A stretch of 64,000 nucleotides of DNA from Lachnospiraceae bacterium (GCA_022794265.1 JAAWEK010000003.1:310001-374000), one strand, 5' to 3'; positions 44,274 through 54,172 are shown, numbered from the stretch's first letter. The notes: generated from the letters alone by a model not told the origin. Numbers and translations: made by a program.

Positions 44274-45443
44274 TTATTCACCGCCTCCCAGTAGATGTTT
44301 GGCAAGTTTTTGTGCATCCAGTATGCTGATATCGTCCGGAACCGTCTGACCACTGGTAACATACGAAATATCTGCAGATGTATTCAACCGGATATTCAAT
44401 ATATTTCCCAAAGCGGAAGTTTCGTCCAATTTTGTAAAAATTATGCTGTATTTGCCCATCTGGGAATATACATCCACAATATTTAATAAATCCTTATATT
44501 TCGTAGCCGCACTCAGTACCAGAAATACTTCTCTCCGCATTCCCTGCAATAAAGTACAGTCGTTTACCAGATGTTGTATTTCTCTGCACTGTTCCTTATT
44601 TTTATGGGAACGGCCCGCCGTATCCACCAGAATTAAATCATAATCTTTAAACAGTTCAATGGCATGATTCAGTTCTTCAATGGTATATACCACCTGAAGA
44701 GGAATATCCAGAATATTGGCATAGGTCCGTAACTGCTCCACTGCGGCAATCCGGTAAGTATCCGATGTAATCATTGCTACTTTTGCCCTTTTTTCCAATT
44801 TAAAATCTGATGCAATCTTTGCAATGGTAGTGGTCTTTCCCACACCAGTAGGTCCCACAAAAAACACCAGTGCAGGCTCTCCTTCTTTCAGACAAATCTC
44901 ATGGGGAATCCCCAGCTTCAGAACGATTTTCTGATAAATTCCAGACAATATACTGTCCAGATTGGATTCTTTTTTTATTGAAGATTCTATTTCACCTATA
45001 ATCTGATTTGCATATTTTTCATCTACTTCATTTTCCAGCATCTGATTATATACGAGCTGAAGAAATGAAAAATTAACATTTTTTTCTTCCTTCTTATCTT
45101 TCAGTTCCGGCTTTTCCCGATTCTCTACGTCCATCTCTTTCATTCGGCTTTCCAGCATAAACTGTAAGTTATCCAGTTTTTCTTCAATCGCAGTGGGCTG
45201 TTTCTCCTCCTCCGGAGCATCTTCCGCAACAGCCACATTGATTCTGGAAGAAGGTATGGACGAAGTCGTCTGCTTCTCTTCCAATGCTGCTGTAATTTCA
45301 ACAACATCTTTTTTAAACAACTTCTTTAAGCCCCGCTGTTTTGTGGATTTAATATTTAAGACTACCGCATTACTGCCCATTTCTTCTTTTGCCATCAAGA
45401 CAGCTTCCTGTTCTGTAGAGGCCTGAAATTTTTTGATAATCAT
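44274..45443 (-). CDS. flhF: Flagellar placement GTPase FlhF
   Basis: SRP-type GTPase of 389 residues. Variable basic B domain (1-120), N domain, and G domain with GPTGVGKTTTIAKIA (197-211), DTYRIAAVEQLR, LVDTAGRSHKN and FTKLDETSALG. Targets early basal-body assembly. The ATG overlaps the flhA TAA by one base (TAATG). Confidence 0.96.
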   Translation of the reverse strand: MIIKKFQASTEQEAVLMAKEEMGSNAVVLNIKSTKQRGLKKLFKKDVVEITAALEEKQTTSSIPSSRINVAVAEDAPEEEKQPTAIEEKLDNLQFMLESRMKEMDVENREKPELKDKKEEKNVNFSFLQLVYNQMLENEVDEKYANQIIGEIESSIKKESNLDSILSGIYQKIVLKLGIPHEICLKEGEPALVFFVGPTGVGKTTTIAKIASDFKLEKRAKVAMITSDTYRIAAVEQLRTYANILDIPLQVVYTIEELNHAIELFKDYDLILVDTAGRSHKNKEQCREIQHLVNDCTLLQGMRREVFLVLSAATKYKDLLNIVDVYSQMGKYSIIFTKLDETSALGNILNIRLNTSADISYVTSGQTVPDDISILDAQKLAKHLLGGGE

Positions 45444-47476
45444 TAAATGCTCACCATCCCAACTGACTGTAATTCAATATTTGATTCTATTTCATTATAA
45501 GATACAACCACCAAATCCTTAAAATAATCCTGTATCAGTCGTTTATAATACATACGTACGATCGGGGAAGTAATGATAATAGGGGATTTACCCATTTTTT
45601 CCAGTTTATCAACTTCCTCCTCGGTTGACTTGATAATATGTTTGCTTTCCTCCGGATCCAGAGTTAAATATGCTCCCTGCTCGGTCTGTTTTACCGCCGC
45701 CATAATATCCTGCTCAATCTTCGGATCAAGAGTAATAACTGTGGTCGATTCATTTGGACTAAAGAATTTATTGGAAATCGCCCGCTTCAGACTTTGTCTT
45801 GCATACTCTGTCAATACATCCGTATCTCTGGTAACTGTTGCATGGTCTGCCAGTGTCTCAAATATAGTAAGCAAATCCCGGATGGAAATACCCTCTCTCA
45901 ATAAATTCTGCAATACTTTTTGTATTTCACCCACACTGAGCAGTTTTGGAACCAGTTCATCAATAAGTGTCTGATTGGAATCTTTGATATTATTAATAAG
46001 ATTCTGCACATCCTGTCTGGTAAGCAGCTCATCAATATGAACCCTGACTACTTCCGTCAGGTGGGTAGCAATAATGGACGGTGGGTCCACAACAGTATAT
46101 CCCAGTGTTTCTGCACGTTCTCTCTGACTTTCCGTGATCCAGATAGCCGGAAGATGGAAGGATGGCTCAAAGGTAGGAATACCACTGATCTCCTCTTCCA
46201 CAAAACCAGGATTCATCGCCATATAGTGATCAAATAAAATCTCACCTTCACTGACCTGAATTCCTTTTATCTTAATTATATACTGATTCGGATTTAACTG
46301 AATATTATCCCTCAGTCTTATAATCGGTACAACTGCACCAAGTTCCAGGGCAATCTGTCTTCGAATCATTACAACACGGTCAATCAGGTCTCCGCCCTGA
46401 TTCACATCTGCCAGAGGAATAATACCATAACCAAATTCCAGCTCGATAGGATCTACCTGCAACAGGGAAACCACATTTTCAGGCCGCCGGATTTCTTCTG
46501 CCTCCGCTTCCGAAACATCCACCTCTTCTTCTATAGCAGAAATCTGGCTTCTCTGATCCTGCCTTCTTCCAAGAAAAATAGCAAGAAGTCCAAACGGAAT
46601 AAACACAAACCATGGAAGTGGTGTAACCACACCCAGAAAAATCAGCGTTCCCCCGGCATAATACAATACCTTTGGAAGATTAAATAACTGGGTAAATAAT
46701 ACACCGCCCAAATCAGCTTCTTTTCCTGCTTTTGTAACCAGTATACCGGTAGACAGAGAAATCATCAGGGATGGAATGGAACTGACCAGACCGTCACCGA
46801 TGGTAAGGATGATATATTTATCCACCGCATCTCCTGCACTCATTCCCTGATTAACCATACCGGTAATCAAACCGCCAATTATATTTACAAACGTAATAAT
46901 CAGGCCTGCCGCAGCATCTCCTTTTACATACTTAACGGCACCGTCCATAGAACCAAAAAACTGGGATTCTGCCGCCAGTTTCTCTCTTCGTTCCTTTGCC
47001 TGTTCATCGTTTATGGCTCCGGTATTTAAATCAGCATCGATGGCCATCTGTTTACCCGGCATTGCATCCAGCGTAAATCTTGCCGTTACTTCAGCCACAC
47101 GCTCGGAACCTTTATTGATAACCATGAACTGTACCAGAATCAAAATGATAAAAACTATAACACCGATAACCAAATCTCCACCGCCTACAAACTGTCCAAA
47201 GGTTTCAACCACCTTACCTGGATTACCGGTTTTTAAAATCAGTTTTGTGGAAGATATATTCAATGATATACGAAATATGGTGGTCAGCAGCAATATAGTC
47301 GGAAACGAAGACATATCCAACGGTTCCCTGGAAAAAAAAGAATTAAATAAAACCACAAGCGCCGTAAATATATTTAATGCCAACAGGACATCCAGAAGGC
47401 TGCTGGGTACCGAAATAATCATGAACACAATCGCTGACAACAGATATAATCCGATACCTAAATCCGACTTTTTCAT
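45443..47476 (-). CDS. flhA: Flagellar export gate protein FlhA
   Basis: 677-residue export-apparatus protein. About eight N-terminal helices (residues 1-310) include the FHIPEP-type loop (GKQMAIDADLNTGAI), followed by a large cytosolic domain binding chaperone-substrate complexes. Full length for the family. Follows flhB by 54 bases. Confidence 0.97.
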   Translation of the reverse strand: MKKSDLGIGLYLLSAIVFMIISVPSSLLDVLLALNIFTALVVLFNSFFSREPLDMSSFPTILLLTTIFRISLNISSTKLILKTGNPGKVVETFGQFVGGGDLVIGVIVFIILILVQFMVINKGSERVAEVTARFTLDAMPGKQMAIDADLNTGAINDEQAKERREKLAAESQFFGSMDGAVKYVKGDAAAGLIITFVNIIGGLITGMVNQGMSAGDAVDKYIILTIGDGLVSSIPSLMISLSTGILVTKAGKEADLGGVLFTQLFNLPKVLYYAGGTLIFLGVVTPLPWFVFIPFGLLAIFLGRRQDQRSQISAIEEEVDVSEAEAEEIRRPENVVSLLQVDPIELEFGYGIIPLADVNQGGDLIDRVVMIRRQIALELGAVVPIIRLRDNIQLNPNQYIIKIKGIQVSEGEILFDHYMAMNPGFVEEEISGIPTFEPSFHLPAIWITESQRERAETLGYTVVDPPSIIATHLTEVVRVHIDELLTRQDVQNLINNIKDSNQTLIDELVPKLLSVGEIQKVLQNLLREGISIRDLLTIFETLADHATVTRDTDVLTEYARQSLKRAISNKFFSPNESTTVITLDPKIEQDIMAAVKQTEQGAYLTLDPEESKHIIKSTEEEVDKLEKMGKSPIIITSPIVRMYYKRLIQDYFKDLVVVSYNEIESNIELQSVGMVSI

Positions 47477-47530
47477 GTACCTTTTCTCCTTTTCTGCACT
47501 TAAAAATTTTTACTGTATTTACAATTCAGG

Positions 47531-48670
47531 TTATTCCCTGACTGCTGTTTTATTTTTTATATTATAAACGTATGCCAGTACTTCTGCAACCGCCTGATAT
47601 AACTCTTCCGGTATTTCTTCGCCAATATCCACATTGGCATAAAGCGCTCTGGCCAACGGCTTATTTTCTACAATCTCAATATTATGTTCTCTGGCAGCTT
47701 CTTTTATCTTCTGTGCCAGAAAATCCTCACCTTTTGCAATCACTCTGGGAGCTTTTGCAATCTGAAGATCATACTGCAGTGCTACTGCAAAATGCGTCGG
47801 GTTTGTTATGACCACATCAGCCTTCGGCAAATCCTGCATCATTCTGCGCATGGAAGCCTGTAACATTTTTTGTCTGCGCTTATTTTTAATCTGAGGATCA
47901 CCTTCTGAATTTTTATACTCATCTTTGACTTCCTGCTTTGTCATCATCATATCTTTTTTAAATTTTATCTTATGATAAATATAATCACCAATCCCCACAA
48001 TCAAATAGATTGCACTGATTTTAATCCCCAAATCAAATACAACATCTCCGATAATCTGCAATGCAGTCATCAGCGGTACTTGGTATAAACGGAATAAAAT
48101 ACCCTGTTTCGACTTGATTGTCTGAATTACCACTATCCCAATAATCAATACCAGAGCAACGGATTTTGCAAGATTCACCAGTGATTGTTTGGAAAATATG
48201 TGTTTAATACCTTTTTTTATACTAAGCTTATTCAGTTTTGGCCGCATTGGTTTCGTAGTAACCTTCCATTTTACCTGCAGAAGGTCTCCTACAAATGCGA
48301 TGACAAAAGAAACGGCAAACAAAGGAAGAACAATCAATACTCCGTCTAATGCAACATCCTTCAATAATGCAACCACATTATTATATGTAATTTCATCAGC
48401 ATACGTGACAGAAAGCGTGGCAATCGTTTTATAAACAAAACCATATACATTCATCAGGCTTGTTCCGATATTCCCAACCAAAAACTTTAAAAGTACAAAG
48501 CAGACAATTAAAGATACTGCACTCACCAAATCCTTACTCTTAGCTACATTGCCTTCATTTCTGGCATCCGAAAGCTTTTTGGCAGTAGGCTGTTCTGTCT
48601 TTTCACCGCCAGGACCGTCTTTAGCAAAAAACTGTAAATCATATTCTATAATAGAAACCATCGATTTCAC
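47531..48670 (-). CDS. flhB: Flagellar export switch protein FlhB
   Basis: 379-residue integral membrane protein. Four helices precede a cytosolic tail with the NPTH autocleavage site (VVITNPTHFAVAL) that switches export from hook to filament. GEKTEQPTAKKLSDAR opens the conserved part. The start used is GTG at 48670 immediately after the fliR stop, with GAGGT nine bases upstream. A later ATG at codon 4 lacks a spaced site. Confidence 0.95.
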   Translation of the reverse strand: MKSMVSIIEYDLQFFAKDGPGGEKTEQPTAKKLSDARNEGNVAKSKDLVSAVSLIVCFVLLKFLVGNIGTSLMNVYGFVYKTIATLSVTYADEITYNNVVALLKDVALDGVLIVLPLFAVSFVIAFVGDLLQVKWKVTTKPMRPKLNKLSIKKGIKHIFSKQSLVNLAKSVALVLIIGIVVIQTIKSKQGILFRLYQVPLMTALQIIGDVVFDLGIKISAIYLIVGIGDYIYHKIKFKKDMMMTKQEVKDEYKNSEGDPQIKNKRRQKMLQASMRRMMQDLPKADVVITNPTHFAVALQYDLQIAKAPRVIAKGEDFLAQKIKEAAREHNIEIVENKPLARALYANVDIGEEIPEELYQAVAEVLAYVYNIKNKTAVRE

Positions 48671-49447
48671 TTACATCATACCTCTCATCATCAGTGTCAG
48701 CATGGATTTCATCTGGTCAAATATAAAATTAGAAACAACCGGCAGTAACGACATAGTGACAAAAATAACAAATAATCCAGTCATTACCTTCAACTGCATA
48801 CCTACCGCAAACATATTCATCTGCGGCGCAACCTTTGCCATAATTCCCAACACACAATTCAGCAATATTATCGTACCAAAAACCGGAAGCGCAATCCGAA
48901 ACCCGATAATAAAATAATTGGCAATAAAACCAATGACTGTATCATACATGGAATTTCCAAGCCTGATTCCTCCAATCGGAATCAGCGTAAAAGAATCTAC
49001 AATTGCTCCCAATAGATACAGATGCATATTTGATACTATCATCATCAGAAAAATCAGATAAGAATAAAATGTACCCGTAATAGAAACCTGGGTATGAGAC
49101 ATTGGATCAAATACCTGTGCCATAGACAATCCGATTTCCATATCTATAATCTTACCGGTAAAATTTATTATCGTATTACATATATAGACTGAAAAACCAA
49201 GTAACAACCCGGCAATACTCTCTTTCAGTATCAATGCCCCAAAATCAAACACAGTAGAATATTCCACTGTCTGTGCCGGCAGTGTGTAAAATAATAATAC
49301 CGACACAAAAATGCTGAAACCAACTTTCAGTCTGACCGGAGTATTTGGCTGTCCAAAAAAAGGAGCAACCGATATAAATGAAGCTATCCTGACCAGAATC
49401 AGCAGAATATATTCTATTGTATTCTGCGTAAACGTTACTTCCATCAT
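48671..49447 (-). CDS. fliR: Flagellar export gate protein FliR
   Basis: 258-residue membrane protein with about six helices, including RIASFISVAPFFGQPNTPVRLKVGFS at 20-45, characteristic of FliR. Part of the FliPQR export gate. ATG overlaps the fliQ TGA by four bases. It is not fused to FlhB, unlike in some clostridia. Confidence 0.95.
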   Translation of the reverse strand: MMEVTFTQNTIEYILLILVRIASFISVAPFFGQPNTPVRLKVGFSIFVSVLLFYTLPAQTVEYSTVFDFGALILKESIAGLLLGFSVYICNTIINFTGKIIDMEIGLSMAQVFDPMSHTQVSITGTFYSYLIFLMMIVSNMHLYLLGAIVDSFTLIPIGGIRLGNSMYDTVIGFIANYFIIGFRIALPVFGTIILLNCVLGIMAKVAPQMNMFAVGMQLKVMTGLFVIFVTMSLLPVVSNFIFDQMKSMLTLMMRGMM

Positions 49448-49713
49448 AAGATATATTCTCCAAAATTAGACCATAATCTTTCCATCAGGGATACTATCGT
49501 GTTTAATATATAAGAACCCAGCAACAGCATCGTCAAAAATATTCCCAAAAGTTTCGGTATAAATGTTAATGTCTGCTCCTGAATGGAGGTAACCGTTTGA
49601 AAAATACTTACAATCAGACCAATAATCAAAGATACAATAAGCAATGGTCCCGCCGCTTTAATGATGGTCCAGATAGTCTGTGTCGCTATATTCATAATGG
49701 CTTCCTGTGTCAT
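49444..49713 (-). CDS. fliQ: Flagellar export gate protein FliQ
   Basis: 89-residue, two-helix protein; IAGPLL-like AAGPLLIVSLIIGLIVSIFQ followed by TSIQEQTLTFIPKLLG is the family signature. Partners with FliP and FliR in the membrane gate. Preceded by fliP (18 bases). Confidence 0.95.
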   Translation of the reverse strand: MTQEAIMNIATQTIWTIIKAAGPLLIVSLIIGLIVSIFQTVTSIQEQTLTFIPKLLGIFLTMLLLGSYILNTIVSLMERLWSNFGEYIL

Positions 49714-49731
49714 AATAATCCTCCATTCTCA

Positions 49732-50577
49732 TTACACAACAAAGGTCTTCATCAGGTTTACAATAATCAGGTTCCATCCGTCTGCCAGAACAAAAAGCAA
49801 AATTTTAAACGGCATGGAAATCGTTGTAGGCGGCAGCATCATCATACCCATTGACATCAGTGTGGAGGCCACTACCATATCGATTACAATAAACGGAATA
49901 TAAATCAGAAAACCAATCCAGAATGCAATTCTCAATTCACTTAAAATAAATGCCGGAATCAAAACCGTAAGAGGAATTTCTTCTTTGGAATTAATACTTT
50001 CTATTCCTGCAATACCCGCCATAGCATCCAGATCATCGTCTTTTACCTGATTTAGCATAAAATTCCGTAAAGGCTCAACACCCGCATCAAATGCTTCTTC
50101 CTGGGTAATTTCTCCTCTGTTCAATGGTTGTATTGCATCGGTATTAATCTTTCCAAATACTGGAGACATAATAAAAAACGTTAAAAACAATGCCATTCCC
50201 ACTAATATCTGATTTGGAGGAGCTGATTGAGTATTTAATGCTGCTCTTGTAAAATGCAGAACAATTAAAATTCTTGCAAAGGAAGTTAACATAATCAAAA
50301 GAGACGGACAAAGGGCGATTACTGTCAATACAAGCACAATCTGAAGTGCTCCAGACAATCCGCCCTCGTCAGTAGTCGATATATTAATTCCCAAAATATT
50401 ACCCGAATCATTGTCCGTATCGCTGACAACCGGATTGTTATTTCCGCCGGACGGACCAGTAGCCTGTACGGTATCACAGGATAATATTATAAAAATACAA
50501 ACCAGCAACAGAAGACCTAATAGTTTTATAGTAGACTTTAATATTGTACTATATTTTATCGCTGTCGTCATTGCCAT
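49732..50577 (-). CDS. fliP: Flagellar export gate protein FliP
   Basis: 281 residues: cleavable-looking N-terminal hydrophobic segment (LLGLLLLVCIFIILSC), then ALCPSLLIMLTSFARILIVLHFTR, RAALNTQSAPPNQILVGMALFL and ELRIAFWIGFLIYIPF, all conserved in FliP. ATGs at 50577 and 50571 are both possible (AAGGA is 5 and 11 bases away). It overlaps fliO by about 29 bases. Confidence 0.95.
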   Translation of the reverse strand: MAMTTAIKYSTILKSTIKLLGLLLLVCIFIILSCDTVQATGPSGGNNNPVVSDTDNDSGNILGINISTTDEGGLSGALQIVLVLTVIALCPSLLIMLTSFARILIVLHFTRAALNTQSAPPNQILVGMALFLTFFIMSPVFGKINTDAIQPLNRGEITQEEAFDAGVEPLRNFMLNQVKDDDLDAMAGIAGIESINSKEEIPLTVLIPAFILSELRIAFWIGFLIYIPFIVIDMVVASTLMSMGMMMLPPTTISMPFKILLFVLADGWNLIIVNLMKTFVV

Positions 50578-50992
50578 TATCTTCCTTATCTTTCTCTATA
50601 TTGTCCAAAAAATCATCTTTTCTGGAAGAATCATTTCTGGTATATGCCTTTTTTATTTTGTCCAATACTTTTGCAAAGGATTCCTGTGTAGAACCATACT
50701 CTGGTATTACAATCTCTTCCTCGCTTAATTCAGTGATGGAAGTAATCGAATCCTTACAAACTGCTATCACAACATATTTTTTTCCAATACAAAGTATTTG
50801 AAGATACTTTGTATTGGAAATTCTATAAGTCTCAATCGTTTTGAAATTTGTGCCAACACTATTTGCTTTTTGATAATTCCCAATAAACTTTGTAGTAAAA
50901 TAGGTCAACAGCAATACAATTACAAATGCTATGACAGCAATTAATAATTGTAAAAAATTATCAAACCCACTGGTCGCTAATACTATACGCAT
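50549..50992 (-). CDS. fliO: Flagellar biosynthesis protein FliO
   Basis: 147 residues. One N-terminal helix (LQLLIAVIAFVIVLLLTYF) precedes a small cytosolic domain (TIETYRISNTKYLQILCIGKKYVVIAV) that matches the FliO core, then an acidic/Lys tail (KDKEDNGNDDSDK). Assists FliP assembly. The middle of the gene contains a perfect 17-bp inverted repeat (50781-50820). Located 11 bases after cheY. Confidence 0.88.
   Translation of the reverse strand: MRIVLATSGFDNFLQLLIAVIAFVIVLLLTYFTTKFIGNYQKANSVGTNFKTIETYRISNTKYLQILCIGKKYVVIAVCKDSITSITELSEEEIVIPEYGSTQESFAKVLDKIKKAYTRNDSSRKDDFLDNIEKDKEDNGNDDSDKI
50781..50820. repeat. Perfect 17-bp inverted repeat inside fliO
   Basis: TTTCCAATACAAAGTAT (50781-50797) and ATACTTTGTATTGGAAA (50804-50820) are exact reverse complements around a 6-base loop. 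In fliO mRNA this would be a long stable hairpin in the conserved coding core (residues of NTKYLQILCIG). The reading frame is intact. Confidence 0.85.
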
Positions 50993-51003
50993 TTACTCTC
51001 CAA

Positions 51004-51366
51004 TCAGCCAAGTGCCTTGTTTACGGCTTCGAGAACACGGTCTGCCTGGAAAGGTTTAACGATGAAGTCTTTTGCACCAGACTGTATGGACTCAATAACC
51101 ATTGCCTGCTGGCCCATTGCGGAACACATTATGACAGCAGCTCCCGGATCCATTTCCTTAATCTTCTTAAGAGCCTGAATACCGTCCATTTCCGGCATGG
51201 TAATATCCATCAATACAAGGTCTGGTTTTACTTCTGAATACTTTTCCACGGCTTTCGCACCGTTTTCAGCTTCTGCAGCAACATTATATCCATTTTTTGT
51301 AAGGATATCCTTAATCATCATTCTCATGAAAGCTGCATCATCACAAATCATTATATTTTTTGCCAT
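51004..51366 (-). CDS. cheY: Chemotaxis response regulator CheY
   Basis: 120-residue single receiver domain: acidic pair Asp9/Asp10 (ICDDAAFMR), phospho-acceptor Asp54 (LMDITMPEMDG), Thr/Ser region MCSAMG and Lys in DFIVKPF. Binds FliM/FliY at the switch. Encoded between fliY and fliO as in Bacillus. Confidence 0.96.
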   Translation of the reverse strand: MAKNIMICDDAAFMRMMIKDILTKNGYNVAAEAENGAKAVEKYSEVKPDLVLMDITMPEMDGIQALKKIKEMDPGAAVIMCSAMGQQAMVIESIQSGAKDFIVKPFQADRVLEAVNKALG

Positions 51367-51392
51367 TACTCTTCTCTCCTAACGTATTAGTT

Positions 51393-52634
51393 TTATTTTA
51401 TAATCTCAGTTACCCTTATGCCAAAGCTTTCTTCGATAACTACTACTTCACCTTTTGCTACAAATTTGCCATTGACTAAAACATCAATCGGCTCACCTGC
51501 TATTTTATCAAGTTCGATAATGGTACCAGGAGCAAATTCAAGTATATCCTGTATCGATTTACTGGTTCTTCCTAACTCTACAGTTACTTCCAATGGTACA
51601 TCCATAATCAAATCAATGTTTTCCTTTTGAGTAACTGCCGCCAGATTGTTTGAAAACGCCTGAAACTGTGCCGGCTGAACATTTACTTCCTGCATTGGCA
51701 TCTGCGGCATTGGCTGACCGTAAGGCATACCAGGATATGGCATATTCGGATATCCCATCATCGGAGGATAGCCTCCAGGCATACCATAAGGGACTGCGTC
51801 CGGTTGTGGCATTTGATTCTGAGGTGGTACGCTCTGCTGTGGAGGCACTGGTGTTCCCTGCATTGCCTCCTGTTTCTGCTCTGTTGCCGGACCCATACCT
51901 CCGGATGCAGTCGTCTCCTGTACACTGCTTCCGCTATCTGATACAAACCGGTTGCATAAATCTTTTGCAAAGTCCACCGGAAACAGCTGCATAATCTCAC
52001 TGCTGACCAAATCTCCGATTGTCATTTTAAAAGCATTTTTAACAAAACCCTGTGATAAGAAACTGGCAATTTCCGCTTCATCTATATTTTCATTTAAATC
52101 CACTAAACTGGCGGTTGGCGGACTGATGTCAATCTTCATATCCAGCATGGAAGAAAGAGATGTGGATGCTGAACCCATCATCTGATTCATGGCTTCACAA
52201 ATTGCACTCAAATGCAATTCGCCTAATTCTACATCTGTGTTTGTTCCGTCGCCTCCCATCATAAGGTCAGCAATTATTTTTACATCATTTTCTTTTAATA
52301 TTAAAACGTTATTTCCGTCCAGACCTTCTCTATACTGAATCTGAAGAAATACGCATGGTCTGTCATAGCCTTCTGCCAATTTATCCCATGTCTCATAGGT
52401 TACAACCGGTATACTGATATTAACCTTCTGATTTACCAACGATGATAAAGTGGTTGCCGCTGTTCCCATACTGATGTTTGAGATTTCTCCAACTGTGTCT
52501 TTTTCTGATTCCGTCAGGAATTCATTTTCATTTGTTTCACTATCTGTAGTAGACTGTTCAGTATTAGAATCGCCATCTGAATCCATTCCGCTTAGAAGTG
52601 CATTTATTTCTTCTTGTGATAGCATTCCATCCAT
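51393..52634 (-). CDS. fliY: Flagellar motor switch phosphatase FliY (FliN-type)
   Basis: 413 residues. N-terminal SQEEINALLSG is the CheY-P-binding peptide shared with FliM. A CheC-like domain keeps two phosphatase centres (DTVGEISNISMG near residue 43 and SAICEAMNQMMG near 143). A ~90-residue Pro/Gln/Met-rich linker with MPGYP-type repeats (about 235-320) follows, then the FliN/SpoA domain (DVPLEVTVELGRTSKSI) that forms the C-ring. GGGAGGAG precedes the ATG. Acts as both C-ring part and CheY-P phosphatase. Confidence 0.95.
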   Translation of the reverse strand: MDGMLSQEEINALLSGMDSDGDSNTEQSTTDSETNENEFLTESEKDTVGEISNISMGTAATTLSSLVNQKVNISIPVVTYETWDKLAEGYDRPCVFLQIQYREGLDGNNVLILKENDVKIIADLMMGGDGTNTDVELGELHLSAICEAMNQMMGSASTSLSSMLDMKIDISPPTASLVDLNENIDEAEIASFLSQGFVKNAFKMTIGDLVSSEIMQLFPVDFAKDLCNRFVSDSGSSVQETTASGGMGPATEQKQEAMQGTPVPPQQSVPPQNQMPQPDAVPYGMPGGYPPMMGYPNMPYPGMPYGQPMPQMPMQEVNVQPAQFQAFSNNLAAVTQKENIDLIMDVPLEVTVELGRTSKSIQDILEFAPGTIIELDKIAGEPIDVLVNGKFVAKGEVVVIEESFGIRVTEIIK

Positions 52635-52638
52635 TGTA

Positions 52639-53616
52639 CTACTCCTCCCTGATTATTGATGTAACTCTTACTGCATAATTATCGGACGAAGAGCCCGGCA
52701 ATGCCTTAAATTTGTTGATATTTCCAACATAAATCGTAAGTTCATCTTCAATGCCTGAGTTTAATTTTATTATATCACCGATTTGCAGATTTACAAAGTC
52801 GTTTACCGAAATAGAACTAGTTCCAAGTACTGCCTTAATCGGTATCTTTGCTTTTGCAATCAGTGCTTCAATCGTTTCTTCATAAGATTTATCATCTTTT
52901 TCCTGCATGGTGGAATACCAGTACTTCGTATTCAGTTTATCCATAACAGGTTCCAATGTTATAAATGGAAGACAGATATTCATAAGACCTTCCACATCAC
53001 CGATTTTCAAATTCAATGTTACGATTGCTATCATTTCACTCGGTGAAATAATCTGTGCAAACTGTGAATTTGTTTCTATCCTCTCTAACCTCGGTTCCAA
53101 CTGTATAACGTTTTTCCATGGTTCAATGAGGAGATCAATGCAAATCGTTATAATTCTCTCAATAATGGTAATCTCGATTTCTGAAAACTCTCTTTTCTTC
53201 TCTAACGTCTCACCTGTACCGCCCAACAGTCTGTCGATAATGGCATAACCCAGACTTGGTGCCAGTTCCAATATCATATTTCCCTGTAGCGGTGCAAAAT
53301 CAACAATTCCCAGAAGTACGGGATTAGACAATGCATTTGCAAATTCAGAATAAACAACCGCTTCCGAATTTCTAACATCTACTTGTACATTTTTTCTAAG
53401 ATATGCCGGAAGATTTGTATATAACAATCTTCCATAATGTTCAAAAATAATCTCCAATGTACGAAGATGCTCTTTTGAAAACTTAGCAGGTCTTGCAAAG
53501 TCATAGTTCTTTACCTGAACTTCAGTATTTTCCTTAATCTCTTCAACGTCTAATTCACCGGTGCTTAAGGCCTTCAGCAAATCATCAATCTCACTTTGAG
53601 ATAATACCTCGCTCAC
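52639..53616 (-). CDS. fliM: Flagellar motor switch protein FliM
   Basis: 325 residues. N-terminal VLSQSEIDDLLKAL binds CheY-P; a CheC-like middle domain includes ALSNPVLLGIVDF and LGYAIIDRLLGG; a C-terminal SpoA domain follows (IPIKAVLGTSSISVNDFVNL). The start is GTG at 53616 (VSEVLSQ), five or six bases after AGGAGGTG. It precedes fliY by 4 bases. Confidence 0.96.
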   Translation of the reverse strand: MSEVLSQSEIDDLLKALSTGELDVEEIKENTEVQVKNYDFARPAKFSKEHLRTLEIIFEHYGRLLYTNLPAYLRKNVQVDVRNSEAVVYSEFANALSNPVLLGIVDFAPLQGNMILELAPSLGYAIIDRLLGGTGETLEKKREFSEIEITIIERIITICIDLLIEPWKNVIQLEPRLERIETNSQFAQIISPSEMIAIVTLNLKIGDVEGLMNICLPFITLEPVMDKLNTKYWYSTMQEKDDKSYEETIEALIAKAKIPIKAVLGTSSISVNDFVNLQIGDIIKLNSGIEDELTIYVGNINKFKALPGSSSDNYAVRVTSIIREE

Positions 53617-53647
53617 GCATCTTCACCTCCTAGTCTTATATTGCTGT

Positions 53648-54172
53648 CTACTGAATAGTCGTGGTTCCGAAGATTACCTGAACTATGAAATCTGAATCGA
53701 ATAAATCCTGTAAATCTTTCAGTATCTCCTGTCTGACAGCCTCAGGATTGGTCTGCAGTTCCGTAGCTGTATACTTTTTCACTACATCTTCAATATGCTG
53801 TGTAATAATTGCTTTCTGTGTCTCGAGAGTTTCAGTATATTTACTATAATCTTTATGTTCCTTATACAATAATAATGCCGGATAAATCACTGCATAATGG
53901 TCTTTTCCGTCAGCTCCCTTCTTAAGGGAAATGGTCAGTTTCTTATCCAGATCATAAGTAATGCAATCTTCCAACGGAAGATCCGACAAATCCGTCTCAT
54001 CTTCCTTTAACTCTAAATTAATTGCCTGTGCCACCTTTTTAATAACTGCATTGCTGTCCTGCATAGACGGAACAACAACAAAAACCGTTATTGCCGTAAG
54101 TATTGTATTCGTAATAACCAATACAAGTATTATTATGTTTAACAAACTCTTCTTCAAAATCTTATCCTCCAT
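53648..54172 (-). CDS. fliL: Flagellar basal-body-associated protein FliL
   Basis: 174 residues. One N-terminal helix (SLLNIIILVLVITNTILTA) and a periplasm/wall-side domain ending in FGTTTIQ. FliL stabilises stators around the motor. The ATG at 54172 is chosen by fit to the family; the ribosome site is weak, so the TTG at 54187 remains possible. Confidence 0.88.
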   Translation of the reverse strand: MEDKILKKSLLNIIILVLVITNTILTAITVFVVVPSMQDSNAVIKKVAQAINLELKEDETDLSDLPLEDCITYDLDKKLTISLKKGADGKDHYAVIYPALLLYKEHKDYSKYTETLETQKAIITQHIEDVVKKYTATELQTNPEAVRQEILKDLQDLFDSDFIVQVIFGTTTIQ

